Source of the DNA: Anaerocolumna sp. MB42-C2 | Lineage (GTDB): Bacteria; Bacillota; Clostridia; Lachnospirales; Lachnospiraceae | Direction of reading: 5' to 3' | Length of the DNA stretch: 64,000 nucleotides | Assembly (NCBI RefSeq): GCF_030913705.1 | Contig: NZ_CP133190.1 | Coordinates: forward strand, 5,481,501-5,545,500 | Part shown: piece by piece, positions 34,926 to 44,753 of the stretch | Numbering within the stretch: the first letter of the stretch is position 1 | Layout of the letters: every line of letters begins with the position of its first letter | The notes under the pieces: generated by a model | What the model saw: the letters and a program-made list of their open reading frames with translations, nothing else | Database searches by the model: none | What the model was told of the DNA's origin: nothing | Translations under genes and position numbers: made by a program

Positions 34926-35957
34926 ATGAAGAGGTTTAAAAAAGTATTAACAGTTTTACTGGCAGGAGTTCTTACCATGTCATTATGGGGCTGCGGGGGG
35001 GCTGCAAAACAAACGGCATCAGAACCTGCAACAGAAAGTAATCAGGATAAGACGGCTGGGGATAAGGATCTGATCGTAGTGGGCTATGCTCAGGTTGGGG
35101 CAGAGTCGGATTGGCGTACAGCAAATACGAAATCATTTCAGACTACTTTTGTAGAAAAAAACGGATATAAGCTGATATTTGATGATGCCCAGCAAAAACA
35201 GGAAAATCAGATTAAGGCTATCCGGAATTTTATTCAGCAGGATGTGGATTATATCGTATTGGCACCGGTTGTGGAAACTGGCTGGGAAACTGTATTGGGT
35301 GAAGCAAAAGAAGCCGGAATTCCGGTCATATTGTCCGACCGTATGATTGATGTATCCGATGATTCCCTTTATACCTGCTGGGTCGGCGGTAATTTTATAA
35401 AAGAAGGAGAGGACGCAGTAGCCTGGCTCTCCGATTACCTGGATAAACAGGGCAGAAGTGATGAACAGATTAACATAGTTACCTTACAGGGTACCATTGG
35501 CTCTTCTGCACAGGTAGGTCGGACGAAAGGTGTTGAGGATAAAATGCCTGAACATAAAAACTGGACCATGCTTGACAGACAAACCGGAGAATTTACTCAA
35601 TCCAAAGGGCAGGAAGTTATGGAATCGTTCTTAAAATCTTATGATGATATTGATGTTGTAATTGCTGAAAATGATAATATGGCTTTTGGCGCAATTGATG
35701 CTATAAAAGCAGCCGGTAAGGTTCCGGGTAAAGATATTATTATTGTTTCCTTTGATGCAGTAAAAGCGGCATTTGAAGCAATGATAGCCGGTGATATGAA
35801 TGTTTCAGTGGAATGTAATCCGTTACATGGTCCCCGTGTAGCTGAAATTATTCAGAAACTGGAAAAAGGCGAATCAGTTGAAAAGATAGCTTATGTAGAT
35901 GAGGGTGTATTCCCTGCCGAAACTGCAGCAGATCTGATTGGTTCTCGTTTATACTAA
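34926..35957 (+). CDS. ytfQ: Sugar ABC transporter substrate-binding lipoprotein, YtfQ-like
   Basis: A 343-residue lipoprotein. The signal peptide ends in the lipobox LWGC, after which a Ser/Thr/Glu-rich linker leads to a periplasmic-binding-protein fold of the ribose/galactose type (PF13407). VGAESDWRTANTKS at the start of the mature domain is characteristic of YtfQ, the galactofuranose binder of Escherichia coli, and VLAPVVETGWETVL and IAENDNMAFGAIDAIKAAG are family stretches. The gene order binding protein, ATPase, permease, permease equals ytfQRT-yjfF. ATG 34926 has GGAGG 8 bp upstream; the frame open to 34911 runs through that site. Substrate assignment to galactofuranose or a similar hexose is by family. 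Confidence 0.9.
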   Translation: MKRFKKVLTVLLAGVLTMSLWGCGGAAKQTASEPATESNQDKTAGDKDLIVVGYAQVGAESDWRTANTKSFQTTFVEKNGYKLIFDDAQQKQENQIKAIRNFIQQDVDYIVLAPVVETGWETVLGEAKEAGIPVILSDRMIDVSDDSLYTCWVGGNFIKEGEDAVAWLSDYLDKQGRSDEQINIVTLQGTIGSSAQVGRTKGVEDKMPEHKNWTMLDRQTGEFTQSKGQEVMESFLKSYDDIDVVIAENDNMAFGAIDAIKAAGKVPGKDIIIVSFDAVKAAFEAMIAGDMNVSVECNPLHGPRVAEIIQKLEKGESVEKIAYVDEGVFPAETAADLIGSRLY

Positions 35958-36098
35958 AATAATTACGATATAATTTTAGATTATATAGTTAACACGCAGG
36001 GCTGCGGCAAATGATTCCTTAAAAGCACCTGATAGCTGCTTTCAATAGATTAAGGACTTTTGTGCGGCCCTTATTATAGGTCTTGGGAGGTATTTCAT

Positions 36099-37703
36099 GT
36101 GAACGGTCAGAAAACAATATTAACTATGAGGCATATAGAGAAACATTTCCCGGGAGTTGTTGCACTCTCTGACGTGGATTTCACTTTAAGAGCCGGAGAA
36201 ATTCATGCGCTCATGGGGGAAAACGGTGCCGGTAAATCTACCCTGATTAAAGTTCTGACCGGTGCTTACGAATTTGAAACCGGAGAAATTAGAATAGATG
36301 GGATAGAACATGGGATTATAAATAATTCGCCACAGGAAGCGCAGATGAACGGAATCAGTACGGTTTACCAGGAGGTAAATCTTTGTTCCAATCTGTCAGT
36401 GGCCGAGAACATATTTATCGGCCGGGAACCGAAGAAAAATGGACGGATAGCCTGGAAGACCATATACATCAAAGCGGATGAAATTCTTAAGAGCTTAAAT
36501 ATAAATCTGGATGTTACGAAACCACTGGAGAATTATTCGGTCGCCATACAGCAGATGGTAGCTATTGCAAGGGCGGTGGATATTTCTGCTAAAGTTCTGA
36601 TTCTGGATGAACCAACCTCCAGTCTGGATGAGTCTGAGGTAGCTAAATTATTTTCCATCATGCGTAAGTTAAAGGAAAAAGGGTTAGGTATTATTTTTGT
36701 AACTCATTTTTTAGAACAGGTATATGAAATCTGCGACCGGATTACTGTACTTCGAAACGGCAGACTGGTAGGAGAGTATGAAATTGCTAATTTACCAAGG
36801 GTACAGCTGGTGGCTAAGATGCTTGGCAAGGAATTTGATGATCTGGCAGTAATTAAGAATAAGGATAAAAGTGTTGAAAATGAGAAGAAAAAGGATTCTC
36901 TTTTAGAAGCGGAGGGTTTGGGTCATATCGGTACCATAAAACCTTTCAATCTGTCTATTCATAAAGGAGAAGTTATTGGTTTATCCGGTCTTTTGGGGTC
37001 TGGACGGTCGGAACTGGCCCGCGTTTTATATGGGGCCGATAAACCTGACAGAGGTGAGTTAAAGATAAATGGAAAAAAAACGGTAATCAATGCTCCGATT
37101 GATGCCATGAAAGCCGGAATGGCTTATCTTCCGGAGAATCGTATCGTAGAGGGAATTATAGCAGATTTATCGGTAAGGGAGAATATAATCATTGCGCTTC
37201 AGGCCAGGAGAGGTTTGTTCAAGTTGATTAAAAAAAGCAACCAGGATGCATTTACGGATAAATACATAGAGTTGTTAAACATTAAAACCGCTGACAGAGA
37301 AGTTCCGGTTAAGAAGCTTAGCGGCGGGAACCAGCAGAAAGTAATACTTGGAAGGTGGCTGTTGACGAATCCGGAATTTCTGATTCTGGATGAACCGACC
37401 AGAGGTATTGATGTAGGTACAAAAACAGAAATTCAAAAGTTAGTACTTTCCCTGGCAGTGGAGGGTAAGGCGGTTATGTTTATTTCTTCCGAAATCGAAG
37501 AAATGTTACGTATCTGCTCCAGAATGGCAATTTTACGGGATGGCAGTAAAGTGGGTGAATTGAGAGAGGAATTACTTAATCAGGATGAGATTATGAAAGC
37601 GATAGCCGGCGGCGGAACCACAGAAGCAGATAAACCAAATACCATAGCAAGTAAACAATCCGGCAGTTCCATGAAAGGAAAGTCAGGAGGAAAGCATGAA
37701 TAA
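36099..37703 (+). CDS. ytfR: Sugar ABC transporter ATPase with two nucleotide-binding domains, YtfR-like
   Basis: A 534-residue ATPase with two tandem ABC domains. The first has Walker A GENGAGKST, the degenerate signature region YSVAIQQMVAIARAV and Walker B ILDEPTSSLDE. The second has the divergent Walker A GLLGSGRSE, the signature LSGGNQQKVILGRWL and Walker B ILDEPTRGIDVG. This asymmetry is normal in RbsA/MglA/YtfR proteins. It starts with GTG at 36099, 8 bp after GGGAGG; an ATG two bases earlier is out of frame and stops at once. The 3' end overlaps the next permease gene by 8 bp. Confidence 0.93.
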   Translation: MNGQKTILTMRHIEKHFPGVVALSDVDFTLRAGEIHALMGENGAGKSTLIKVLTGAYEFETGEIRIDGIEHGIINNSPQEAQMNGISTVYQEVNLCSNLSVAENIFIGREPKKNGRIAWKTIYIKADEILKSLNINLDVTKPLENYSVAIQQMVAIARAVDISAKVLILDEPTSSLDESEVAKLFSIMRKLKEKGLGIIFVTHFLEQVYEICDRITVLRNGRLVGEYEIANLPRVQLVAKMLGKEFDDLAVIKNKDKSVENEKKKDSLLEAEGLGHIGTIKPFNLSIHKGEVIGLSGLLGSGRSELARVLYGADKPDRGELKINGKKTVINAPIDAMKAGMAYLPENRIVEGIIADLSVRENIIIALQARRGLFKLIKKSNQDAFTDKYIELLNIKTADREVPVKKLSGGNQQKVILGRWLLTNPEFLILDEPTRGIDVGTKTEIQKLVLSLAVEGKAVMFISSEIEEMLRICSRMAILRDGSKVGELREELLNQDEIMKAIAGGGTTEADKPNTIASKQSGSSMKGKSGGKHE

Positions 37704-38760
37704 TATAAAATCAATATGGAAAAAAGTAACCGGTTACCGCTTGTTTTTACCTATTTTTTGTTTGATCATAGTATTAATCATTAACTTAATAAAAACCCCT
37801 GCTTTTTTTCAAATCACTATAAAAAACGGAATTTTATACGGTTATATTATAGATATAATTAACCGGTCCAGTGAGCTTATTGTATTGGCGGTCGGTATGA
37901 CGTTTGTAGTAGCTGCATCCGCCGGCACGGATATATCAGTGGGAGCGGTCAGTGCCCTATCCGGTGCGGTGTGTGTATATGCTCTGGTAGGCAGTGCCAG
38001 TGCTTCGGAATACCGGATGCCCTATTTTGCAGCATTATTATTAGCTGCCCTGACAGGAATCCTATGCGGAGCCTGGAATGGTTTTCTGGTCGCGAAGCTA
38101 AAGATCCAGCCTATGGTGGCAACTTTGATTTTATTTACAGCCGGAAGAGGGATTGCCCAGGTGTTGACTCAGGGATTTATTCTGTATGTAAGAACCGATC
38201 AGTTTAAGTATTTAGGTAATTCCATACCTGGGGTACCATTACCTACGCCTATCTTTATAGCAATAATCGTAGTGGCAGTTACTGCATTTGTAGTAAAAAA
38301 GACGGCCCTGGGACTTTATATACAGACGGTAGGTATTAATGCGAAAGCCGCCAGACTGGTAGGACTCAACTCATCGTTTATTCAGTTTTTATCCTATACC
38401 TTTTGTGGTTTATGTGCGGGTATCGCCGGTATGATTATAACTTCAAGGGTATATTCCATTGATGCCAACAATGCCGGGCTGAATATCGAATTGGATGCAA
38501 TTCTTGCGGTTGCAATCGGCGGGAATAGTCTGGGCGGCGGAAAATTCTCCTTAACCGGCAGTGTCATCGGTGCCATTACCATTCAGGCATTAACAACCTC
38601 TCTCTATGCAATGAAAGTTACTGCAGATCAGCTGCCTGTCTATAAGGCAGTAGTCGTTATCATTATAGTAGCGCTCCAGTCACCGGAATTAAAGAGAATG
38701 TATCTGAAATTAAAAAACAGAGGTGTTATAGGAGATTCAGGAAGGAAGGTGGCAGAATGA
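37696..38760 (+). CDS. ytfT: Sugar ABC transporter permease, YtfT-like
   Basis: A 354-residue membrane permease of the BPD_transp_2 family with about ten hydrophobic segments. VGMTFVVAASAGTDISVGAV near residue 75 and AVAIGGNSLGGGKFSLTGSV near 275 are the conserved stretches. It forms a heteromeric channel with the next gene product. Its ATG overlaps the ATPase gene and its stop overlaps the next start (ATGA), so all three are translationally coupled. AGGAGG lies just before the start. Confidence 0.92.
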   Translation: MNNIKSIWKKVTGYRLFLPIFCLIIVLIINLIKTPAFFQITIKNGILYGYIIDIINRSSELIVLAVGMTFVVAASAGTDISVGAVSALSGAVCVYALVGSASASEYRMPYFAALLLAALTGILCGAWNGFLVAKLKIQPMVATLILFTAGRGIAQVLTQGFILYVRTDQFKYLGNSIPGVPLPTPIFIAIIVVAVTAFVVKKTALGLYIQTVGINAKAARLVGLNSSFIQFLSYTFCGLCAGIAGMIITSRVYSIDANNAGLNIELDAILAVAIGGNSLGGGKFSLTGSVIGAITIQALTTSLYAMKVTADQLPVYKAVVVIIIVALQSPELKRMYLKLKNRGVIGDSGRKVAE

Positions 38761-39779
38761 AATTGAGACGTAAACTGGATTCCAATACCTTTTTATTGTT
38801 TATTACTATTACCTTGTTTATCTTGATGTATGGTACGGGAATTATTATTTTCAGGGATAAGAACTTTGGTAATTTACAGGTGTTTTTAAACCTGTTTATC
38901 AGTAACGCAGGGCTTATCGTTGCTGCAGTGGGTATGACGATCGTGTTGATTACGGGAGGTATTGATATATCCATTGGTTCCGTGGTGGCAATGACCTGTA
39001 TGCTTCTGGCCTGGATGATGGAAAAGAAAGGGATAGGTGCAATAACAGCCATCTTTATTGTATTAGTTACCGGTATTGTTTTTGGATTGATTCAGGGCTG
39101 GCTGATTGCATATCTTAATATCCAGCCCTTTATAGTCACTCTGGCGGGGATGTTTTTTGCCAGAGGTATGACTGCAGTTATCAGTACGGAGATGATAACC
39201 ATAAAAAATGAGACGTTCTTAGCTATGTCCAAGGCCAAAATATATCTCCCGTTTGGCGGAACTGTCAACCGGAAAGGAATTTTAATACAGCCATATCTCT
39301 ATCCCAGTGTGGTAATTGGACTGCTGGTGCTGGTAACAGTTTATTTATTATTAAAGTATACAAGATTCGGCCGATCCATTTATGCCGTAGGCGGAAATGA
39401 ACAGTCTGCCTTATTAATGGGCTTAAATGTAAAAAAGACAAAATTGAAAGTCTATGTTTTAAACGGTTTTCTGGCTGCTTTGGCTGGTTTTGTATTCTGT
39501 TTAAATACCAGCGGCGGTTTTGTGGAACAGGCAAAGGGGTTTGAAATGGAAGCGATTGCTTCTGCAGTAATCGGCGGTACCCTGTTAACAGGCGGTGTGG
39601 GCAATGTAATCGGAAGTTTATTCGGGGTATTAATTAAAGGAACGATTGAAACTTTTATTACTTTTCAGGGAACCTTATCTTCCTGGTGGACTAAAATTGT
39701 TATTGCTGCCTTACTTTGTTTCTTTATTGTACTTCAAAGTGTGTTTGTAGCGGCAAAAGATAAATTACGGGTAAAATAA
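38757..39779 (+). CDS. yjfF: Sugar ABC transporter permease, YjfF-like
   Basis: A 340-residue permease of the same family. VGMTIVLITGGIDISIGSVV and SAVIGGTLLTGGVGNVIGSL are diagnostic, and the length equals YjfF. Having two different permeases rather than one homodimer distinguishes ytf-type importers from ribose importers. It overlaps the upstream permease by 4 bp and is followed by a terminator, so it closes the operon. Confidence 0.92.
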   Translation: MKLRRKLDSNTFLLFITITLFILMYGTGIIIFRDKNFGNLQVFLNLFISNAGLIVAAVGMTIVLITGGIDISIGSVVAMTCMLLAWMMEKKGIGAITAIFIVLVTGIVFGLIQGWLIAYLNIQPFIVTLAGMFFARGMTAVISTEMITIKNETFLAMSKAKIYLPFGGTVNRKGILIQPYLYPSVVIGLLVLVTVYLLLKYTRFGRSIYAVGGNEQSALLMGLNVKKTKLKVYVLNGFLAALAGFVFCLNTSGGFVEQAKGFEMEAIASAVIGGTLLTGGVGNVIGSLFGVLIKGTIETFITFQGTLSSWWTKIVIAALLCFFIVLQSVFVAAKDKLRVK

Positions 39780-39830
39780 GAATAATAAACTAAAACTTGC
39801 TAATAGAAATCAAAGCAGGGGCAATGAAAT

Positions 39831-39878
39831 ACACCTTTAAACTTAGAACAATTAATCTAACGTTTTGAGGTGTTTTTA
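39831..39878 (+). terminator. Terminator of the sugar importer operon
   Basis: ACACCT (39831-39836) and AAAC pair with GTTT and AGGTGT (39868-39873) across a long loop, followed by TTTTT. Confidence 0.6.
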
Positions 39879-39986
39879 TTGTAAAATTCAATACATCAGT
39901 GATATAATGATTAATAATTAACCTTAATACAGAATAGGATTAGGGTGTCAAATCCTATTAATACATGATTACAAAAGGAGATTTCT

Positions 39987-40748
39987 ATGGATATTAATCT
40001 AAAGGGCAAAAAAGCAATCGTAACAGGCGGCTCCGGTCAATTAGGACGCTGTATCGTACGTTCCTTAGCCGAGTGTGGTGCAGACGTTGCCATTCATTAT
40101 CATAAGAATTCGGAAAAAGCGGAAGAGTTGGCGGCAAAACTGAAAGCAATGGGAAGAAAATCCGGTGCGTTTCAGGCTGATATCACGAGGGAACAAAGCA
40201 TTTATGATATGCGGGATATGGTATATGAGCAGTTTGGCAAACCGGATATTATTATAAATAATGCGGTAATACAGTATACCTGGAAAGATATTCTTAAACA
40301 GGATACTGCAGATTTCTTCAGCCAGTTTGAAAGTTGTGTGATGCATAATGTATACATGAATAAGGCATTTGTACCGCATTTAATAGAACAGCAATATGGC
40401 AGGATTGTTGTTATGAATACGGAATGTGCAGCTCTTTCCGATGCCGGGAGTGCCGCATATGTAGCAGGCAAGAGGGGATTAGATGGCATCGTCCGCTGCC
40501 TGGCAAAAGAGATAGGCAAATATAACATAACTGTGAATCAGGTGGCACCGGGTTGGACAATCAGTGACAGAGCCCGTACGGAGCATACGGAAGTTCAACC
40601 GGATTATGATAGAACGGTACCGCTTGGACATCGCGGAACGGATCAGGATATTGCTAATATGGTGTGTTTCCTTGCATCTGATCTGGCTGCATTTACAACA
40701 GGAGCTTATATACCCGTATGCGGCGGCAGGGTAATGGGGGCAATCTAA
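39987..40748 (+). CDS. Short-chain dehydrogenase/reductase (SDR)
   Basis: A 253-residue classical SDR. The cofactor loop TGGSGQLGRCI, the NNA motif in IIINNAVIQ, and the catalytic pair Y158/K162 in AAYVAGKRG are all present, and the cofactor region A-I-H-Y-H-K-N-S suggests NADP(H). It resembles 3-oxoacyl-ACP-reductase-like sugar or polyol dehydrogenases. The position after a sugar importer hints at oxidation or reduction of the imported sugar, but a terminator separates them. AAAGGAG precedes the ATG by 8 bp. Confidence 0.88.
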   Translation: MDINLKGKKAIVTGGSGQLGRCIVRSLAECGADVAIHYHKNSEKAEELAAKLKAMGRKSGAFQADITREQSIYDMRDMVYEQFGKPDIIINNAVIQYTWKDILKQDTADFFSQFESCVMHNVYMNKAFVPHLIEQQYGRIVVMNTECAALSDAGSAAYVAGKRGLDGIVRCLAKEIGKYNITVNQVAPGWTISDRARTEHTEVQPDYDRTVPLGHRGTDQDIANMVCFLASDLAAFTTGAYIPVCGGRVMGAI

Positions 40749-41050
40749 CGAAATCGAGGGTAAAACATGGGAGTTATGATTACATCAAGGTCTGGTACCT
40801 GATGCAGAATATATTAGACGAAGATGTGGCATACATAGCAGATATCCGCTTGGATGAGGCTGAAAGAGGTAAAGGTTATGGAAGAAAGATTCTGCAATTT
40901 TTCGAAGAGGAAGCCAAAGAAAAGGGATATAAAGTCTTAGGGCTCAATGTATTTAAAGATAATCCCGGCGCATTACATTTATATAAAAGTGAAGATTATG
41001 AAACTGCCGCAGACAGTGGCGGCAGTATGTATATGATAAAACGGATTTGA
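40718..41050 (+). pseudogene. GNAT acetyltransferase fragment
   Basis: The last 70 or so codons encode the C-terminal half of a GNAT domain: VAYIADIRLDEAERGKGYG contains the R-G-x-G-x-G acetyl-CoA loop, followed by LGLNVFKDNPGALHLYKSEDY. The N-terminal half of the usual 150-residue domain is absent; the frame instead starts inside the SDR gene with residues that make no family sense. No ribosome site precedes the internal ATG at 40802. It is best read as a decayed remnant, although a short coupled product cannot be excluded. Confidence 0.55.
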
Positions 41051-41121
41051 AACAGTAATCTGATCGTAACAGGTTTAGCGGCATTTATCAGCACAGTTAA
41101 TTATTATGAATTGAGGAACTT

Positions 41122-41826
41122 ATGGAATATCAATACGGTAATGACAAGAATTATGAAGATTTCGCCAGCGGTAGAGTACTACATAATTATAAGGGAATTA
41201 CTAATTTCCCGGCTAGGCTTGCTCAGGAGATTTTTGGACGATGTCTTAAGTATTCCCATAAAAAAAGTGATATCTGTCTATATGATTGCTGCTGTGGCGG
41301 CGGATATATGCTTACGGTTTTAGGGTTTATGAATGTTCAAATCATCTCTGAAATAATTGGTAGCGATATCAATCCGGATGCGGTGTATAAAGCACAAAAT
41401 AATTTGGAATTATTACATACAGACGGACTTAATAAACGTATGGAACAGATTCGGGAATTATCCAGGGAATACGGGAAAGAATCACATGAAGAAGCACTGC
41501 AAAGTGCCATTAAACTTCATAAGAAGCTGGAGGGCAGCAATATTATTACCCGCGTTTTTACAGCGAATGTTTTCGAAAATCTTATTTTAAATAAGACACC
41601 GGACATTATTATTACGGATGTACCTTATGGGGAGATTGTTACCTGGGAGGGAGCCGATAACGGAAATATAGATTTGTTATTGGACAGTCTGTATTCAATT
41701 TGCAATAATGAAACGGTTATTGGAATTTGTATGGACAAATCCCAAAAGAATACTAATGATAAATTTCAACGTTTAGAAAAGCAGCAGATCGGAAAACGGA
41801 GGTTTGAGATACTAAAAAGAAGGTAG
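41122..41826 (+). CDS. AviRa-like 23S rRNA methyltransferase
   Basis: A 234-residue class I SAM-dependent methyltransferase. It matches the avilamycin-resistance enzyme AviRa over its whole length as I recall that protein: RVLHNYKGITNFPARLAQEIF, the SAM loop LYDCCCGGGYMLTVLG, IIGSDINPDAV, and the catalytic D-V-P-Y-G-E followed by TWEG (AviRa has DLPYGE and HWEG). AviRa methylates a guanine of 23S rRNA (G2535) and protects ribosomes from orthosomycins. Here the natural role may be resistance or ordinary rRNA modification. GAGGA lies 5 bp before the ATG. A solid terminator follows. Confidence 0.85.
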   Translation: MEYQYGNDKNYEDFASGRVLHNYKGITNFPARLAQEIFGRCLKYSHKKSDICLYDCCCGGGYMLTVLGFMNVQIISEIIGSDINPDAVYKAQNNLELLHTDGLNKRMEQIRELSREYGKESHEEALQSAIKLHKKLEGSNIITRVFTANVFENLILNKTPDIIITDVPYGEIVTWEGADNGNIDLLLDSLYSICNNETVIGICMDKSQKNTNDKFQRLEKQQIGKRRFEILKRR

Positions 41827-41854
41827 TACCAGTAATTGAATCGTTATAAAATAT

Positions 41855-41918
41855 AAGCTGATAAAAAATGCCTGAATCAACTTCCGAAAGTTTATTTGGA
41901 TATTTTTCATCAGCTTTT
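41855..41918 (+). terminator. Terminator after AviRa-like gene
   Basis: Arms 41855-41869 and 41902-41916 pair over 15 bp with one mismatch (AAGCTGAT against ATCAGCTT at the base), ending in TTTTAATTTT. Confidence 0.75.
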
Positions 41919-42038
41919 AATTTTGTCCTGATTTAATATGGAATAATAAATCGTCATAAGCAAACACTAAGAGTGCCATGAATTTTAGTATCTGCTTTTC
42001 GGTTGTTTATTATTTATCATAGAAGAATGGAGTTTATC

Positions 42039-43514
42039 ATGATGGAGAAAAATGAAAAGAACCCATATGGATGGAATTTCGATAATAGTTATGCCAGGTT
42101 ACCAGAAACATTTTTTTCAAAACTTAGTCCCATGCCGGTAATATTACCAAAGTTAGTGATTCTAAATCTTTCACTTTCAGAAGAATTGGGGTTATACCCC
42201 AAAGCACTGCAAAAGGACGGTGGTGTCGCGGTATTTGCCGGAAATAAACTTCCGGAGGGTTCTGAACCTTTAGCTCAGGCATATGCCGGGCATCAATATG
42301 GTTATTTTAATATGTTAGGTGACGGACGTGTTTTGCTTCTTGGCGAACAAATAACACCTGAGGGAAAGCGGGTTGATATTCAGTTAAAAGGTTCAGGACC
42401 GACACCCTATTCAAGAGGAGGTGACGGCAGGGCAGCCCTTGGGCCTATGCTAAGGGAATATTTAATAAGTGAAGCTATGTATGCTCTGGGTATTCCGACA
42501 ACACGAAGCTTAGCAGTGGTAACAACAGGTGAAGCTGTAATCAGAGAAGCAAAACTTCCAGGGGCAGTACTAACCCGTGTCGCAGCCAGTCATATTCGCG
42601 TTGCCACTTTTCAATATGCAGCACATTGGGGTACCTTAAATGAACTCAAATCACTGGCAGATTATACTATTAAAAGACATTTTAAAGGAGTACTGGATTT
42701 CCCTAACCCTTATCTCCACCTGCTTAAGGAAGTAGTAAAATCCCAAGCTGCACTAATTGCAAAATGGCAGCTGGTTGGATTTATTCACGGAGTAATGAAT
42801 ACCGATAATATGGCAATCAGCGGTGAGACTATAGATTATGGGCCTTGTGCATTTATGGATACTTATGATCCCGGGACGGTATTTAGTTCCATCGATACAC
42901 GAGGAAGATATGCTTATGGAAATCAGCCCAAAATCGGAGAGTGGAACCTTTACCGGTTTGCAGAAACTTTATTGCCCCTGCTTCATGAGAAGGAAGAAGA
43001 AGCTGTTGGTATTGCACAGAATGCCGTCACAGAATATACTAAACTTTACACTGAAAACTGGATTACCGGGATGAGAACGAAGCTCGGATTAATTACAAAA
43101 GAAGTACAGGATAAAAGTTTGATTGAAGAACTATTAGATTTAATGAAAAAATATGAAGCAGATTATACCAATACATTTGTGGCATTAACTTTTCATAATT
43201 GTGCAGGTACACCTTTATTTGACAGTACGGAGTTCTCTGATTGGTATAAGCAGTGGCAGACCAGACTAAACAGTCAGAATGAACCCGAAGCAGCCGTAAG
43301 GAAGCTGATGATGGATTCCAATCCTGCGGTGATTCCACGAAATCATCGCGTAGAAGAGGCGTTGAAAGCGGCAGTGGATGATGGTGATTACAGCGTGATG
43401 AATCGGTTTTTAAAGGTTCTTGCTACTCCCTATGCCCATACAATTATACAGGCAGAATATGCAAAACTTCCTGAGAAACCATCCTGTCCATACAAAACTT
43501 TCTGCGGTACATGA
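42039..43514 (+). CDS. selO: Protein adenylyltransferase SelO (YdiU/UPF0061)
   Basis: A 491-residue pseudokinase-fold enzyme that transfers AMP to proteins. Conserved stretches are [61 protein letters not shown] and the active-site [13 protein letters not shown] with DYGPCAFMD. The C terminus has two cysteines (CPYKTFC) in the place where animal SelO carries selenocysteine; this copy uses ordinary codons. SelO is linked to redox control in bacteria and mitochondria. ATG 42039 was chosen because GGAG lies 7 bp before it; the frame is open further upstream. Confidence 0.95.
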   Translation: MMEKNEKNPYGWNFDNSYARLPETFFSKLSPMPVILPKLVILNLSLSEELGLYPKALQKDGGVAVFAGNKLPEGSEPLAQAYAGHQYGYFNMLGDGRVLLLGEQITPEGKRVDIQLKGSGPTPYSRGGDGRAALGPMLREYLISEAMYALGIPTTRSLAVVTTGEAVIREAKLPGAVLTRVAASHIRVATFQYAAHWGTLNELKSLADYTIKRHFKGVLDFPNPYLHLLKEVVKSQAALIAKWQLVGFIHGVMNTDNMAISGETIDYGPCAFMDTYDPGTVFSSIDTRGRYAYGNQPKIGEWNLYRFAETLLPLLHEKEEEAVGIAQNAVTEYTKLYTENWITGMRTKLGLITKEVQDKSLIEELLDLMKKYEADYTNTFVALTFHNCAGTPLFDSTEFSDWYKQWQTRLNSQNEPEAAVRKLMMDSNPAVIPRNHRVEEALKAAVDDGDYSVMNRFLKVLATPYAHTIIQAEYAKLPEKPSCPYKTFCGT

Positions 43515-43628
43515 TAGAATTACAGGAAAAATCCATGATGTAAGTAAAATTATTCTGTATTAAGAAGTTCTGATATGTATAGATAAAAAATAGTATAAAA
43601 GATAAAAATATATAAAAAATATAAAAAG

Positions 43629-43664
43629 AATCCTTCTTTACTCAATGTAAGAGAAAGAAGGATT
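43629..43664 (+). terminator. Terminator after selO
   Basis: AATCCTTCTTT (43629-43639) pairs perfectly with AAAGAAGGATT (43654-43664). Flanking T- and A-rich sequence allows it to work on either strand. Confidence 0.65.
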
Positions 43665-43667
43665 TAA

Positions 43668-43878
43668 ACATTTCTTATTTATTTGACTTAAGAACTTTTC
43701 TATAGCAGTTTGAGTTACAATTAACTGATCTTCGGTAATTGTGCCGTCAGTAACCAGACTTTCAAGGATTAGTATGTCTTCTGAATGAATCGTCAGTATC
43801 TTTACTCTTTATATCTTTATTCTTTGTATGGGTACCTCTAGACGGCATAAAACCGGTACTTGCTTCTTGTGAGATAAC
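43668..43878 (-). pseudogene. Frameshifted remnant of a small leftward gene
   Basis: On the minus strand two overlapping frames read like one broken peptide. The first gives MPSRGTHTKNKDIKSKDTDD, running in from a preceding SQEASTGF. The second, beginning at the same place, gives EDILILESLVTDGTITEDQ and on to a lysine-rich end. Neither has a ribosome site. The second half recalls the short G-T-I-T-x-x-Q helical motif of many secreted clostridial proteins. It may be a decayed gene, or chance. Nothing else recognisable lies between selO and the next promoter. Confidence 0.35.
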
Positions 43879-43893
43879 TCCCTAAAAAAATAA

Positions 43894-43944
43894 AAAGGTA
43901 CCTTTAAAAAAGTATTGACAAATATATAAAGGTACCTGTATAAT
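43894..43944 (+). promoter_or_regulatory. Promoter with two GGTACC palindromes (MarR operator)
   Basis: TTGACA (43915-43920) and TATAAT (43939-43944), 18 bp apart, are both perfect. The palindrome AAAGGTACCTTT (43894-43905) lies upstream of the -35 and AAAGGTACCTGT (43928-43939) fills the spacer and touches the -10. The MarR protein of this operon is the likely repressor. Confidence 0.8.
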
Positions 43945-44042
43945 TAAGAAAACCTAATTAATTACAAAACATAAGGTATATTTAGACAACGAAATAGTTT
44001 AGGAATTGCTTGAATTAACGTATAAATGAAAGGAGGATTTTT

Positions 44043-44753
44043 ATGTTGAAATTATCAAAAGACAGGCTCGAGACATTCAGCGACGGAGTTATAGCCATTA
44101 TAATAACAATAATGGTTTTAGATATTCCGCTGCCGGATAAATTTAATTTTGATGATATTATGAGATTACTGGCATCAATCTTAATATTTTTCGTAAGTTT
44201 TTTTGTAGTTGGAGCCCAGTGGTGCAAACATCATCAATTATTTATTAATATGAAAGAGGTAACTAATAGAATTATGTGGAGAAACCTGCTTTTTCTGTTT
44301 TTTCTGTCTCTTATTCCTATCTTTGCAAAATGGGTTATGTTAAATCCGGGTCAGGTAGCTCCGGCAATTGGATATGATATTGTATTTCTATTAGTAAATA
44401 GCAGTTATTTATTTATATGGCATAGTATTATCCATGATAATGGAGATGAGGAAAGGTATAAAGCGGTCCGAGAGTTAAAAACAGCTAGAAGAGATCCCTG
44501 GCTGCGTTTTGCAATGATGGCCGGTATTATTGCTCTTATTATTATACTATCCTTTTTTTATCCGACGATTTCCTTAATTATGTTTATCGGATTACCTGTA
44601 GTTACATCTCTATTTAACCTAATATTTGATGATAGCAAAACCAATAAGAAGATTCTTCTTAATAAACCGAATAATATAAATTCACTGAATGAAAGCAGAA
44701 ATCGGTGGATTTGGATTCTTTTAAACAGACAGATTGGAGAAAAATATGAATGA
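44043..44753 (+). CDS. TMEM175-family potassium channel-like protein (DUF1211)
   Basis: A 236-residue membrane protein. RLETFSDGVIAIIITIMVLDI near the N terminus is the R-x-x-x-F-S-D signature and first pore helix of the TMEM175 family, followed by five further hydrophobic segments. Bacterial members form tetrameric potassium-permeable channels with six segments per subunit. The C-terminal 40 residues are charged and probably cytoplasmic. AGGAGG precedes the ATG. It is co-transcribed with a MarR gene, whose start overlaps its end by 8 bp, so channel production is repressor-controlled. Confidence 0.9.
   Translation: MLKLSKDRLETFSDGVIAIIITIMVLDIPLPDKFNFDDIMRLLASILIFFVSFFVVGAQWCKHHQLFINMKEVTNRIMWRNLLFLFFLSLIPIFAKWVMLNPGQVAPAIGYDIVFLLVNSSYLFIWHSIIHDNGDEERYKAVRELKTARRDPWLRFAMMAGIIALIIILSFFYPTISLIMFIGLPVVTSLFNLIFDDSKTNKKILLNKPNNINSLNESRNRWIWILLNRQIGEKYE

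Noticed and set aside
43480-43514. Selenocysteine at the C terminus of SelO
   Set aside because: The last cysteines use ordinary TGT/TGC codons and the stop is a normal TGA after Gly-Thr.
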